Numbered from the stretch's first letter, positions 18,413 to 28,537 are shown. The stretch is 64,000 bases of DNA from Photobacterium profundum SS9 (GCF_000196255.1 NC_006370.1:1870887-1934886); one strand, 5' to 3'. A program made the numbers and translations. Notes: generated by a model not told the origin, from the letters alone.

Positions 18413-20065
18413 ATGTTACTTACAAAAGATATGAATCGCTTGGCTGCTTTCAAAGTAATGCTGTCTAGCGAGAAGCGCAGGGTATGGGTATCTATTTGTA
18501 GTGCCGTACTTTGTAGTTTTGTGGAAATTATCCCTTGGCTATGTTTATATTTTTCTCTCAATGCAATTTATGAGGGAAGCTCCCCTTATATGTATTTAGT
18601 TACGATGGCTATAGCCTTAATAGTGCGTTATGCACTTTATACGGTGGCTATCTGGTACGCTCATTTAGCGGCTTATCACATTATTCAAAAGGTCCGTCAG
18701 CATTTGGTGATGGCTTTGGCTCATATGAAGATTGATAAGCTACGTGGTCTTAAAAGAGGTGATATCGAAAAGCGTATTACGGATGATTGTCAGAGCCTAG
18801 AACCACTTATCGCACACCATGGAACTGATATCATTAATGGTTTGCTTATGCCTGTTCTTATGACCTCGTTCCTTTTTTATATAGATTGGCGGTTAGCAAT
18901 TATCGCGTTGGTACCTCTTCCTTTAGCCCTCACGGCCCAGTTTCTGATGATGCGAGGTTTTGCTGAACGTCAGGAAAAATACACCAAAATTGTTTCAAAC
19001 ATGCATCAGGCTCAATTGGAATTTCTGCGTAGTATTGGGGTAATGAAATTATTTGCCGTCGATGCTAACTCTTATTTGGAGTTAAGCAGAACGATGCGTT
19101 CACATGATAAAATCGTCACGACCTATACCAAACAAATGGTGGGAGCTTGGGTTACCTTTGTTACATTGGCTCAAATTTCACTGACTTTGGTCGTACCTGT
19201 AGCAATACTACTCGTTGAGGTAGGGCAGCTTTCTCTTGTAGACCTAGTGATGGTTATCTGTATCAGCGCTGGGCTTCTTAAGCCGTGGTTGGATTTGACT
19301 CAAGTTTTTTCTCAGATTCAGCAATCGACCGTTTCTATCGATAGAATATTACCGCTTTGTTCATCCAATGATGGCATCAGTGTGATGTATGAGGAGCCTC
19401 TACAAGTTCTTTCTTGCGAAAATATGGCTGTTAGTCGTGGCAACTACACTGTATTCGAGAATGTAAACCTCAATATTACACCGGGACAAAGAGTGCTAAT
19501 TGAAGGTGAGTCGGGTTCAGGTAAAAGCACGCTTTTATCTACTTTATCTGGGGCGCTCAGTTCTGATGCTGGTGGATGGAAAATTAACGACGACTTTGTT
19601 CATGATTTCGATGACGAAAGTCGGAGTCGGTATATTGCAGCAGTCGACCAACATGTAAAATTCTTCACCGGAACATTGAAAGAAAACCTCTTATTAACCA
19701 AACGTGATGTTAAAGATGAAGAAATCTGGCACTTGTTAGATGCCTTTGGCTTAAAGCAATTGGTCAGCGATTTACCTAGTAAACTGAGTAGTGATATTGG
19801 AGAAACGAGTCGACTGTTTAGTGGTGGAGAGATGCAACGTCTCGCTATTATCAGGGCTGCATTAGCTAAAACGCCTATCCTTATCTTGGATGAAGCAACA
19901 GCACATCTAGACCAATTGAACGAACAAAAAGCCTTGGCCGCACTGCGAGAATATTCTCCGAATCAAATCCAATTGATTATCAGCCATCGTTATCAACAAG
20001 TTAAACACGTTGATGCGCATTTTAATGTCCGCTCTGGTTCTATTCATGAGGTGTCCCTTGTATAA
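18413..20065 (+). CDS. YbtP/Irp6-like ABC transporter (membrane and ATPase fused)
   Basis: 550 residues: an N-terminal six-helix exporter-type domain (about 20-310) and a C-terminal ATPase. Walker A GESGSGKST is at about 365, signature LFSGGEMQRL at about 467 and Walker B ILILDEATAHLD at about 488. Together with the next gene it forms a half-transporter pair like Yersinia YbtP/YbtQ, which have an exporter fold but import ferric yersiniabactin across the inner membrane. AGGAG precedes the ATG. The position beside the siderophore genes supports the role. A weak Fur-like stretch near 18388-18407 is not convincing. Confidence 0.85.
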   Translation: MLLTKDMNRLAAFKVMLSSEKRRVWVSICSAVLCSFVEIIPWLCLYFSLNAIYEGSSPYMYLVTMAIALIVRYALYTVAIWYAHLAAYHIIQKVRQHLVMALAHMKIDKLRGLKRGDIEKRITDDCQSLEPLIAHHGTDIINGLLMPVLMTSFLFYIDWRLAIIALVPLPLALTAQFLMMRGFAERQEKYTKIVSNMHQAQLEFLRSIGVMKLFAVDANSYLELSRTMRSHDKIVTTYTKQMVGAWVTFVTLAQISLTLVVPVAILLVEVGQLSLVDLVMVICISAGLLKPWLDLTQVFSQIQQSTVSIDRILPLCSSNDGISVMYEEPLQVLSCENMAVSRGNYTVFENVNLNITPGQRVLIEGESGSGKSTLLSTLSGALSSDAGGWKINDDFVHDFDDESRSRYIAAVDQHVKFFTGTLKENLLLTKRDVKDEEIWHLLDAFGLKQLVSDLPSKLSSDIGETSRLFSGGEMQRLAIIRAALAKTPILILDEATAHLDQLNEQKALAALREYSPNQIQLIISHRYQQVKHVDAHFNVRSGSIHEVSLV

Positions 20066-21746
20066 CGTTAAACAGTTAATTAATCATAGTGGAGCAAAAA
20101 CCGGTCAGTTCTGGCTTGGCTTAGTTGGAAAAATAGCAACAGAGTCTATTCCATTAATAATATGGCTAATATTGTTCTCCTTTATATTGACATTAAACGT
20201 ACTGCCATTCGCCTATATGGCACTTGTGGCTTTGGCTGTCATTGTCGTTCAGTTTGTTTTGGGAAAAAGTGCCAGAAAGAGTTTTTTGGGAGCCTATGAA
20301 ATAACTCACCACCTACGCAGTCAACTTTTAACTGATATTCGTCGCCAGCCACTTGCTACCCTTAAAGGTAAGGGGCTCGGTGAAAAGATGAAACTCATCA
20401 CAACAGATCTGAAGCAATTTGAAGACATATTTAGCCATATGATTGTTGAGTTCGTTGCCGCTTGGGTCATACCTATTGCTATGGTGATAATTCTTTTGTG
20501 GGTCCAGCCTCTGATAGCATTGGCTATGCTGGGGATGTTTCTGTTGGCTTTGGGTGTTTTAGTGATGTCTGAGAAAACATTTAGTCAAAAAGCAGAACAC
20601 TATCACCACGCGAATATAGACAGTGCCAACCAACTTCTTGAGTACATAGATTGCCTACCCATGCTGCGTGGATTTGCGCAAAGTAACAAATTGGCAAAAC
20701 CATTGTGCGACAAGATTGAACAGCAGAGACATGAGGGGTTAGGGCTTGAATGGGCTGGTGGCACGGGGGTGCTTATGGCGACTTTAGTCTTTGAGTTTGT
20801 ATTGGTGCTAAATATTGCTCTGTCTGTGTGGTTTATTGATCAAGGAACGCTTTCCCTTCCTCAGTTTTTAGTTGTTACGGCAGCAACCATCGCTTGTATT
20901 CGTCCATTGGCTCGAATGACGGTATATGCTGCATTGCTTAGATATATGCTTAAAGCCGCTAACCGCTTACAACTTCTTTCTCTGTTACCACAACAGAAAG
21001 AAGAAGGTGTTGAGCCTCACTCATTTGACGTTTGCTTGTCTGATGTTGATCTTACTCTAGAAGGGACTCCTGTACTCAAGGGGATAAACTTAAAAGTTGC
21101 TGAAGGCGAACATATTGCTCTGGTTGGCAAGAGTGGGGCTGGGAAATCAACGTTGCTCGACTTAATTGCTGCTTTCCATATTCCTAATTCGGGATCTATA
21201 TCATTAGGTAATAAAACGATTGAAGAGGTCGGTACCAGGCACTGGTATCGTCATATCTCTTACGTTACTCAGGATGTGCAGCTGCTCGGTGGTAGTTTAC
21301 GAGACAACTTATTATTAGCGAAGCCAAGCGCAGATGATGACATGCTCTTTGAAGTGATTGAGTCAGCAGGCTTGACCGCCTTGATAACAAGACTACCTGA
21401 AGGGTTCGATACGCTAATTGGTGAAAATGGTAACCAACTCTCAGGTGGAGAGCGACAAAGGCTTTCAATAGCGAGAGCATTATTACACGACGCTCCGGTA
21501 CTTCTTTTGGATGAGATTACATCGGCGTTGGACTCCAATACTCAAGCTCAAGTATTAAGTTCGATCGAGAAACTATCAAAGGGGAAAACAGTGATTTCAG
21601 TGGCTCACCGGCTAGAAACCATCAAAGGTGCTGATAGAATCTACGTGATGGAAAAAGGGCAAATAATTGATTCTGGTGAGCATGATGAGTTAGTTATTAC
21701 GCAACCTGATTATCGTCAGTTATGGAAGGCAGGCCAAGTGGCTTAA
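20046..21746 (+). CDS. YbtQ/Irp7-like ABC transporter (membrane and ATPase fused)
   Basis: 566 residues from the ATG at 20046, overlapping the previous gene by 20 bp; a frame extends to 20010 but its extra residues do not belong to the fold. Six-helix domain then ATPase: Walker A GKSGAGKST at about 360, LSGGERQRLSIARAL at about 465 and VLLLDEITSALD at about 485. The overlap implies translational coupling with its partner and a heterodimer in the inner membrane. Ends convergently with irp5 at a shared hairpin. Confidence 0.85.
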   Translation: MRCPLYNVKQLINHSGAKTGQFWLGLVGKIATESIPLIIWLILFSFILTLNVLPFAYMALVALAVIVVQFVLGKSARKSFLGAYEITHHLRSQLLTDIRRQPLATLKGKGLGEKMKLITTDLKQFEDIFSHMIVEFVAAWVIPIAMVIILLWVQPLIALAMLGMFLLALGVLVMSEKTFSQKAEHYHHANIDSANQLLEYIDCLPMLRGFAQSNKLAKPLCDKIEQQRHEGLGLEWAGGTGVLMATLVFEFVLVLNIALSVWFIDQGTLSLPQFLVVTAATIACIRPLARMTVYAALLRYMLKAANRLQLLSLLPQQKEEGVEPHSFDVCLSDVDLTLEGTPVLKGINLKVAEGEHIALVGKSGAGKSTLLDLIAAFHIPNSGSISLGNKTIEEVGTRHWYRHISYVTQDVQLLGGSLRDNLLLAKPSADDDMLFEVIESAGLTALITRLPEGFDTLIGENGNQLSGGERQRLSIARALLHDAPVLLLDEITSALDSNTQAQVLSSIEKLSKGKTVISVAHRLETIKGADRIYVMEKGQIIDSGEHDELVITQPDYRQLWKAGQVA

Positions 21747-21780
21747 ACGTTCTTAGTTCTGTTAGGCCTAACTATATCTC

Positions 21781-21807
21781 TATGCTGGTTCATCGTGAAC
21801 CAGCATA
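21781..21807. terminator. bidirectional terminator between the transporter pair and irp5
   Basis: TATGCTGGTTCA, loop TCG, TGAACCAGCATA is a perfect 12-bp stem lying between two convergent stop codons (21746 and 21823), so it can serve both strands. Confidence 0.85.
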
Positions 21808-21822
21808 TTCCTCATTAAAATA

Positions 21823-23466
21823 TTAGTTTAACTCATGGAACATCCACGGCTTACCATCTGGGCCAGGAACTCTTTTCTTATCTATTTTACCCACTGCCGT
21901 TTTGGGAAGCGAATAGACAATATTCAACTCATCAGGCATTTTGAACGAAGCTAATTGTTTGGTCTGTAAAAAACGGCGAAGATCCTGCAACGTTAGTGAT
22001 TCATCCTTACAGATTAAAGCGACACCTATCCGCTCCCCCAAGTGTTTATCTGGTACAGCGACGACAGCCACCTGAGCGATTTCAGGGTGGCTCAATAAAT
22101 GCTCTTCTATTTCATCAGTAGCAATACATTCGCCAGATCTATTCACAATATCTTTTATTCTGCCTGTTACAGAAATGTATTTATTTTCATCTATTCTGAC
22201 TTTGTCTCCACTGCGATAGAAACCGTCGTCTGTAAAGGAACGTAGGTTGTGCTCTGGAGCACGGTAATAGCCCCGCAGTGTGTAAGGCCCACGAGTCAGG
22301 AGCTCTCCCTCTTCGCCGTTGGCAACTCGATTACCTTCACTATCGACAATACGAATTTCGTCCCACTGACTTATTGGACGCCCTTGCTTTGCAGCAATTG
22401 TTTCTGGATCATCACCTATACGGGTACAAGCTATCAAGCCTTCTGCCATACCAAACACTTGCTGTAGTGCATTTGGAAATGCATGTTGGATATCTATTGC
22501 ATCGCTGTAGGATAACTTTGACCCTCCAACTTGAATTAAGCGCAGACTCGAGACGTTCGCTTCTTCCCACGTGGCCGCTTCTGTCCAGATTTGGGCTAGC
22601 GCAGGCACCAAAGCCGTGGCAGTGATGCCGTTTTGTTCAATAAGCTCAAAGCAATAATCTGGCCCAGCCTCATTTGAAAAGACCACCTTTCCACCAAGCG
22701 ATAGCGCACCAAGGATTCCGGGGCAACCAAGGGTAAAGTTGTGAGCCGCTGGTAACACGGCAAGATAGGTATCTTTTGCGCTAATGTTGCTAGCCTGAAC
22801 ACAACTTTTGATGTTAAAAAGATAATCATTGTGTGTGCGTGGGATAAGCTTTGGCAGCCCAGTGGTGCCTCCCGAAACCAAGAAAATAGCGGGGGTGTCG
22901 GGGTCGATCTTTGGTGGCGTAAATGGTGTATTTTCAATACCAGTTAGTGAACGGTACTTTGTATGTGGAACCGCCGTATAAATATGAGTAATAGAGTTTG
23001 AATGCTGTTCTAAATACTCTGCTATACAGATAGAGTCCTTGCCTCCATCGCAGATATAACCTTTTGCCTGTGATATATCGATAAAGTGACGAATTTCAGC
23101 GATTCCATGCGCAGGTAAAGCCATTATCGGCACTAGTCCTGCTCTTTGAACCGAGAAAAAGCTGATAGCAAAATCACAGGTATTCGACATTTGAAGAACT
23201 ACTCTGTCTCCCTGAATCAATTTATCTTGTAGCAATCGAGCGGCTATTCGATCTGCTTCTGCTAGTAGTTGTTTGAATGTAAATTCGCGTACATCATCTT
23301 TGATGGCAATTTGATCGCCACTCAATTTTACGTTGTCTGTTAGAACGCTCCATAGTGGCACGTTATCCCATATTTCATCGTAACGGTTCTGTTGTTCTGC
23401 TGAGTAGTGGGTGAAACCTTGAAGCAGATCTTTATTCGAATTTTTAGTCACCTGTAACGGGTTCAT
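21823..23466 (-). CDS. irp5: salicyl-AMP ligase (YbtE/Irp5-like)
   Basis: 547 residues, a stand-alone adenylation enzyme of the EntE/YbtE group. Core A3 is IFLVSGGTTGLPKLIPRTH, then the aryl-acid-type pocket region LPAAHNFTLGCPG, A7/A8 FYRSGDKVRI and GRIKDIVNRSGECI, and A10 LPKTAVGKIDKK with the catalytic lysine. It activates salicylate with ATP and loads it on the aryl carrier domain of Irp2. The start ATG overlaps the irp9 stop (ATGA), so the two are coupled. It is the last gene of the leftward operon. Confidence 0.92.
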   Translation of the reverse strand: MNPLQVTKNSNKDLLQGFTHYSAEQQNRYDEIWDNVPLWSVLTDNVKLSGDQIAIKDDVREFTFKQLLAEADRIAARLLQDKLIQGDRVVLQMSNTCDFAISFFSVQRAGLVPIMALPAHGIAEIRHFIDISQAKGYICDGGKDSICIAEYLEQHSNSITHIYTAVPHTKYRSLTGIENTPFTPPKIDPDTPAIFLVSGGTTGLPKLIPRTHNDYLFNIKSCVQASNISAKDTYLAVLPAAHNFTLGCPGILGALSLGGKVVFSNEAGPDYCFELIEQNGITATALVPALAQIWTEAATWEEANVSSLRLIQVGGSKLSYSDAIDIQHAFPNALQQVFGMAEGLIACTRIGDDPETIAAKQGRPISQWDEIRIVDSEGNRVANGEEGELLTRGPYTLRGYYRAPEHNLRSFTDDGFYRSGDKVRIDENKYISVTGRIKDIVNRSGECIATDEIEEHLLSHPEIAQVAVVAVPDKHLGERIGVALICKDESLTLQDLRRFLQTKQLASFKMPDELNIVYSLPKTAVGKIDKKRVPGPDGKPWMFHELN

Positions 23467-24866
23467 GATTCTTCCTCACAGGCAGTTTCGCTTGATGGAA
23501 GCAGTTGCGGTGTATTTTCTTGTGAAAAAACTAAGTGATTGAGGACACAAGCCATTTTTTCACAGGTCTCTTCCCATTCTCTTTGAGGGGTAGATAAGCT
23601 AATGATACCTGCACCGGCTTGAAGTATAGAGAGTGATTTATGTTTATATGCTGCTCGTAATATAAGTGCCGCGTCGAAAAATCCGTTTTGATCGGAAACA
23701 AGAATACTTCCACTATATAAACCTCGCGGAAGAGGTTCGAATCGGGCAATAGCATCAATGGCTTCACGTTTAGGGATACCTGACGCTGTGATGGCTGGGA
23801 AGAGAACTTTAAATGCATCCCATGCTGATTTGTTTTCAGTTAGAGTTCCCGTTACACGAGAGGCGAGGTGCTGCACACTGCCTCTTTCAGAAATATGCAT
23901 GAACTCAGCGATATTGACGGTTTCACTTGCACACACTTGCTCCAATTCTTCGACGGCAAGTTTGACCGATGCTGCATGCTCAGCGATCTCTTTTGGATCG
24001 GTAAGAAGTTCATTTTTTAAACGCTTGGCTTCTGTAAGATCCGATGGCAGTGCACGTGTTCCTGCTAGTGGTTGGGTACTCAAATTTCCGTAAGTATCTA
24101 CTTCTAGAACCGTTTCTGGAGAAAATCCAAATGCCTCAAATCCTCCCATCTGGAGCATGAAAGAACGAGCAGGTGTATTATGTTTTCTTCCTGCTATGAA
24201 GCTGTTTTTAATATCTATAGATGAAGGCAGAATAGCGGGGCGTGACAGAATTACTTTTTTATATTTGTCGGCTTTGATTTCATTTACTGCGTGTTGGACG
24301 ACGTCTTGGTAGTATTTTTTTACTTCTTCACATCGCACAATATCTTTTTGTGTCATGCTTTTATGTGATTTAGTTGGTTGAGCTTTATAGTTATTACAGT
24401 CAGCTGCAATTCGTTGAATTTGAGGTATAACGGCCTCATCCATTGTACGAATGGTAATATGTGTTTGGCTGATTCGTATATCTGTTTCTGGTACAAAAAG
24501 TTCTAGTAGAGATCTTTCGGTCTCTTTTTGCTTTAAGTTGTGAGCAAAATGGCAGAACTCGAAGTCTACACGTCCAAATAGTCTCCAGTCTTTGATTTGT
24601 ATTTTTTGGGTTGCCTGATGAATCGCTTGGCAAATATTATTTTGATTAACGCTTTGTCTGACGCCTGCGAAGTCAACGATATCACCCACTTGGTTTACCG
24701 TGAGTTGTGAATGCTTATTGATGCCGATTGCCCATTCCTGATTGTGTTCGTAAACGATATAGTCTGCGCAGAAATCGGCACTCGCGATTTCAGTCGCTAG
24801 TAAAATGGGTTGGCACTGATGCTCAAATGACAGAGTTTTATAGGTTTGCATGTTTTTATTAGCCAT
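23463..24866 (-). CDS. irp9: salicylate synthase (YbtS/Irp9-like)
   Basis: 467 residues of the chorismate-utilising enzyme fold. C-terminal motifs include SFMLQMGGFEAFGFSPETVL, MHISERGSVQHLASRVTG with the conserved His, SGIPKREAIDAI, RGLYSGSILVSD and LQAGAGII. Length is close to Irp9 (about 434), slightly extended at the N-terminus. It converts chorismate to salicylate through isochorismate in one active site. It provides the starter unit activated by the overlapping downstream irp5. GGAG precedes the ATG. Confidence 0.93.
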   Translation of the reverse strand: MANKNMQTYKTLSFEHQCQPILLATEIASADFCADYIVYEHNQEWAIGINKHSQLTVNQVGDIVDFAGVRQSVNQNNICQAIHQATQKIQIKDWRLFGRVDFEFCHFAHNLKQKETERSLLELFVPETDIRISQTHITIRTMDEAVIPQIQRIAADCNNYKAQPTKSHKSMTQKDIVRCEEVKKYYQDVVQHAVNEIKADKYKKVILSRPAILPSSIDIKNSFIAGRKHNTPARSFMLQMGGFEAFGFSPETVLEVDTYGNLSTQPLAGTRALPSDLTEAKRLKNELLTDPKEIAEHAASVKLAVEELEQVCASETVNIAEFMHISERGSVQHLASRVTGTLTENKSAWDAFKVLFPAITASGIPKREAIDAIARFEPLPRGLYSGSILVSDQNGFFDAALILRAAYKHKSLSILQAGAGIISLSTPQREWEETCEKMACVLNHLVFSQENTPQLLPSSETACEEES

Positions 24867-24887
24867 GGTGTTCTCCGAAAATGGCGT

Positions 24888-25724
24888 TTAAAGTGCCGGT
24901 ATTTTTGTATTGGAACTAACGAATATGTTGTTTAATGAATGTTGAACCACAGTCTGAATAAATACTGCGGGTGTTGTTGTTAAATAGAAGTGATCACCAG
25001 GTACACCAAAGAATTGGGTGCTCGCTTTTATTGAAGGGCATATCCAACTTTCCCATTCTTTTACCTCTGATTCCCACGCCTCAGGATCGCATTCTCCAAA
25101 GACTAAAGAGCACTGCGTAAAGTTCAGTTCCGGTGCACTATCTAGCTTCTTTACGTAAGTCTCCGTTGCGATGAAATCGGCTCTTAGCATGGGTAAGAAT
25201 ACGGGCAACAGTTCAGGGTGCTGCTTGAGAACTGGACTTCCGCTACCAATTTCTATTAGCTGATCAATAAAATCATTGTCACTAAGGTGGGTGAGTTTTC
25301 GGCGGCTTTCTAAGTGGGGTGCATGACAACCACTTAAAATAATTTGTTTAACCGGGGTTTCAGATCCGTAGTATTCTTCTAGTTGCGTGCAAACTTCAAA
25401 GGCAACTTGTGCCCCCATGCTATGCCCACACAAGCGTATATTGGCATTGGGAGATAATTTGGTTTGATTTTCCCAACGAACAAATGCGTCGAAAATGTCA
25501 TCAGCGAGATCGCTAATGGTACTTAGTGGACGCTCACGCATGCGTTGATCTCGACCAGGGTATGTTGCCAGCATGACTAAAGAGTTTTCTGGTAGAGTTT
25601 CGCTGTTAAGCTTTGTCCAGCTTTTGAATGCGCTTTGACTACCACCAGCAAAAGGACAAACAATCCATATATTCTCTGTGTGACTACCACTTTGATATAA
25701 CGTTTTAAATACCTGATCTATCAT
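24888..25724 (-). CDS. irp4: type II thioesterase (YbtT/Irp4-like)
   Basis: 278 residues, alpha/beta hydrolase of the external NRPS/PKS thioesterase class. IWIVCPFAGGSQSAF starts the fold, LCGHSMGAQVAFEVC carries the nucleophile Ser (GHSMG) and GVPGDHFYL carries the catalytic His near the C-terminus. Such enzymes clear misloaded carrier domains and keep the assembly line running. It sits 13 bp downstream of irp3 and 21 bp upstream of irp9, in the same operon. Confidence 0.92.
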   Translation of the reverse strand: MIDQVFKTLYQSGSHTENIWIVCPFAGGSQSAFKSWTKLNSETLPENSLVMLATYPGRDQRMRERPLSTISDLADDIFDAFVRWENQTKLSPNANIRLCGHSMGAQVAFEVCTQLEEYYGSETPVKQIILSGCHAPHLESRRKLTHLSDNDFIDQLIEIGSGSPVLKQHPELLPVFLPMLRADFIATETYVKKLDSAPELNFTQCSLVFGECDPEAWESEVKEWESWICPSIKASTQFFGVPGDHFYLTTTPAVFIQTVVQHSLNNIFVSSNTKIPAL

Positions 25725-25737
25725 AATTAATTTCTCT

Positions 25738-26820
25738 TTAAATCTGTTCTGCGAGTGGTATATCTACTTGAATTTCTGGTGATATGGAGCGCTCTTTCGG
25801 TTGCCCTACCAAAAGCAAAATTTGTTCCCAAAGGTGGGCTACTTTTAGTTGGTGTTCGAGCGTCATAGCTTGATCAATTTGTTTGCCATCGATTGCTCGG
25901 CTGATTTGTTCTAGGGTGTATAAAACACCTTCAGGACCAAGGTCTTCGAAGGTGTCTTTTACTAGACTGTCGTTCTTGTAAAGTGTTTGAGTAGTCCGCT
26001 GGTTTAGGTATTTACCTTCGGGCAACTCTGAGAGTTGGTAGAGACTTTGGTCGTTACTTTGATGATGGTTCGCATATAGCACAGGGGTCCAAGTGACTGG
26101 CCCATAACTATCCGTTAACGAGAAATAGCCATTCCCCCAGCCTAGCATGATGCGGTGCATTGCAAGACTGTGCATATCTGGATCTTGTGGGTCCAGATAG
26201 TTTTGCAGTTGTAACAAGAAGTCACCTTGTTCTGAATTGAGATTGACGATGTCAAAGTGGGCCTGATGACCCAATAAGCTAGGTGTCAGGTCAACGTTTT
26301 CTCCGAGCGATTGCAGTAATAGATCAAGTGATGAATAAAGTAATTGGCGGCTTGTCGTCAGGTTGCCATAGGTGGCATTTTTCAGCGTTTGACTACGTAA
26401 AGACTGCGTACTTAAAACCAGAGTTCGCCCTGCCGTTGTTGTGCCATAAAAGCTGTTTACCCGATACTGAACACCGTGTTTTTGAGCGAGAGTTTTGTGG
26501 CGGTTTAGCTCATTGATGGAGACCGGGTGCTCCTGAATTACGTGAATCTGACGCTGTAATAGGTCTTCCACTATTAAATTACCATTGCCACCAATGACTG
26601 ATGCTCTAATAACAACACATGCAATGTCTATGTCTTGAGGAAGCTCTGAAATGTTCATGAAAAGTGGAACCCCAAATGCTTCGGCTAATTGCTTGGATCG
26701 TTCACTTCCTGTCGAAACAATCCCCGCGAGTTCTAAGTCAGGGTGCGGTTCAATAAAAGCATTAAGATAAAGTTCGCCAAATTTAGCGCCAACAATGACG
26801 ATTTTTTTAGATTTATTCAT
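25738..26820 (-). CDS. irp3: thiazolinyl imide reductase (YbtU/Irp3-like)
   Basis: 360 residues from the ATG at 26820, whose first 8 bases overlap the irp1 stop and which has GGGGGAG upstream; the frame opens to 26859 but those codons lie inside irp1. The N-terminus KKIVIVGAKFGELYLNAFIE is the NAD(P)-binding loop of the Gfo/Idh/MocA-like group, and EHPVSINELNRHKTLAQKHG is the conserved EHP region of thiazolinyl imide reductases. It reduces one thiazoline of the growing chain to a thiazolidine with NADPH. Confidence 0.92.
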   Translation of the reverse strand: MNKSKKIVIVGAKFGELYLNAFIEPHPDLELAGIVSTGSERSKQLAEAFGVPLFMNISELPQDIDIACVVIRASVIGGNGNLIVEDLLQRQIHVIQEHPVSINELNRHKTLAQKHGVQYRVNSFYGTTTAGRTLVLSTQSLRSQTLKNATYGNLTTSRQLLYSSLDLLLQSLGENVDLTPSLLGHQAHFDIVNLNSEQGDFLLQLQNYLDPQDPDMHSLAMHRIMLGWGNGYFSLTDSYGPVTWTPVLYANHHQSNDQSLYQLSELPEGKYLNQRTTQTLYKNDSLVKDTFEDLGPEGVLYTLEQISRAIDGKQIDQAMTLEHQLKVAHLWEQILLLVGQPKERSISPEIQVDIPLAEQI

Positions 26821-28537
26821 TTTCAAACTCCCCCAAGGAGATATTATTCGTAGAAACAACAGTGCCTTGCGGCTTAGTCAGTAGTTGAGAGATCTTATTC
26901 GCCAAAAGCGTGACACTTGGTTCCTGCAGTATGGTGTAATGATCTGCATGAAGATCATGAACATGAGGGCTGCAGCAGTCTGTCCAGCCGTGGCAAGGGC
27001 GAGTCGCTATGTCTGGGTGCTGATAGCTCATAAACTCTAGGTGCTTGTTTTGTTCTGCAGTAAAGAGTACGACGGGTAAGTGCTTCAATACTGGCGGTTG
27101 GTAGTTCAACATAGCAAGCAGGTTACTGCGGTATATGTGGAATAGGCGGGTAATGCTTGTGGTATCCAAAACCGTTGATTCAATCATGCAAGCGAAGGCG
27201 GCACAGACTGAAGCGCTAAAAGATTCTTCATCGCTAAAATCAGGAGTGGTGGTCTCATTCAGATCAGGGAACCGACCAACACAATCAGCATAGAAGTATT
27301 TTCGAATGCTGACTTCATTCAACTGAGCGGTGTCATTTAAGCTTGGTTTGTAGCTGTCAATCATGATGCACTGAGTGACTTCGTGGCCTTGTATCATCAT
27401 TTGGTTGGCAAGTTCAAAGGCAACAATACCACCAAAAGACCAGCCTCCAATTTGGTAAGGACCTTGAGGTTGCACCTCTTGAATCATCGCCAAATAATCA
27501 CTAGCGAGTTGTTCAACACTCACATTTTGTTGCGATAAATATTGTTCAGGAAAACTCAGCCCATAAAGGGTTACGCTGTCAAGCTGGTCTGCGAGACGCT
27601 GGTAGCTTAGTAGATGTCCACCGATTGGATGGATAATAAACAATGTGCTTGCGTTGTTTGTCGCCTTATTGCTTGGTGTAAGCAGCGTTGGTAATGTCTC
27701 TGAATTATTGCCTTGTGCGTCAATGAAATCAGCTAAACGTGCGACGGTATCATTTGCTTGAAACTGACCTGCTGTTAGCGATGTATTGAGCTTGGTGTTA
27801 ATCTGATTGATAAGACGAACAGCCACCAGCGAGTTTCCACCAAGTTCAAAGAAACTTTGATTGGCTGGCACGGTGGTCAAATTTAAACATTCTTTCCAAC
27901 TCGTCGCTAACATGAGTTCCGTATCAGAGGTTGGTAGGCGAAACTCAGTGGTTTGCGAAGTAAAGTCTGGCGATGGCAGGGCTTTACGATTAACTTTTCC
28001 GTTGGCTGTTAACGGTAAGGTATCGAGCGTCACTATCTGAGCAGGGCACATGTAGTGGGGCAGGTTTTCCCTTACGTAATCGAGCAGTCGCTCACTACTT
28101 TCTTCATTATGGTCTCGATACAAGATATAACCAATGAGCTGTATTCCACCGTTGCTGTGTTCGAAAGGCGTAACAATAGCTTCTTGAATATGAATATCGC
28201 TCGTCGAATCCTTGTATTGACGTAATACGTGTTCAATTTCTCCCAGCTCTACTCGGTATCCATTCACTTTCACCTGATGATCGTTACGACCAAGAAATTC
28301 GATATCGCCATCTGGCAAGTAACGTCCTAAGTCGCCAGTTTTATACAAGCGAAGGCCGCTTGTGGGGTGTACAAAGAAAGCAGCATCTGTCTTTTCTTGA
28401 TCCTGCCAGTAACCTATAGCGAGACCATTTCCACCGATGTAAATCTCACCAGCAACCCACTCTGGGCATGGCTCTAATTCATCATCGAGTATATGGAAGG
28501 TCTGGTTACTTAATGGCTTACCATAAGGGATACTCAT
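26813..28537 (-). CDS. irp1: Irp1 C-terminal part: end of adenylation domain, PCP, thioesterase
   Basis: 574 codons after the frame disturbance at 28626-28851; with three single-base corrections it is continuous with the upstream part and not a separate gene. Order: the rest of the A domain (MSIPYGKPLSNQTFHILDDE, LYKTGDLGRYLPDGD as A8, LTANGKVNRKAL with the A10 Lys), PCP (SFFELGGNSLVAVRLI, Ser near nucleotide 27835), then type I thioesterase (LFIIHPIGGHLLSY, GGWSFGGIVAFELA with the Ser, DLHADHYTIL with the His). The thioesterase releases the finished siderophore. No ribosome site fits the internal ATG at 28537. Confidence 0.85.
   Translation of the reverse strand: MSIPYGKPLSNQTFHILDDELEPCPEWVAGEIYIGGNGLAIGYWQDQEKTDAAFFVHPTSGLRLYKTGDLGRYLPDGDIEFLGRNDHQVKVNGYRVELGEIEHVLRQYKDSTSDIHIQEAIVTPFEHSNGGIQLIGYILYRDHNEESSERLLDYVRENLPHYMCPAQIVTLDTLPLTANGKVNRKALPSPDFTSQTTEFRLPTSDTELMLATSWKECLNLTTVPANQSFFELGGNSLVAVRLINQINTKLNTSLTAGQFQANDTVARLADFIDAQGNNSETLPTLLTPSNKATNNASTLFIIHPIGGHLLSYQRLADQLDSVTLYGLSFPEQYLSQQNVSVEQLASDYLAMIQEVQPQGPYQIGGWSFGGIVAFELANQMMIQGHEVTQCIMIDSYKPSLNDTAQLNEVSIRKYFYADCVGRFPDLNETTTPDFSDEESFSASVCAAFACMIESTVLDTTSITRLFHIYRSNLLAMLNYQPPVLKHLPVVLFTAEQNKHLEFMSYQHPDIATRPCHGWTDCCSPHVHDLHADHYTILQEPSVTLLANKISQLLTKPQGTVVSTNNISLGEFENE

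Noticed and set aside
22278..22625. Plus-strand frame inside irp5
   Set aside because: Antisense shadow of a well-conserved adenylation enzyme.
25738..26859. Longer start for irp3 at 26859
   Set aside because: The extra 13 codons lie inside irp1 in another frame; the ATG at 26820 has a strong ribosome site and begins the Rossmann strand.
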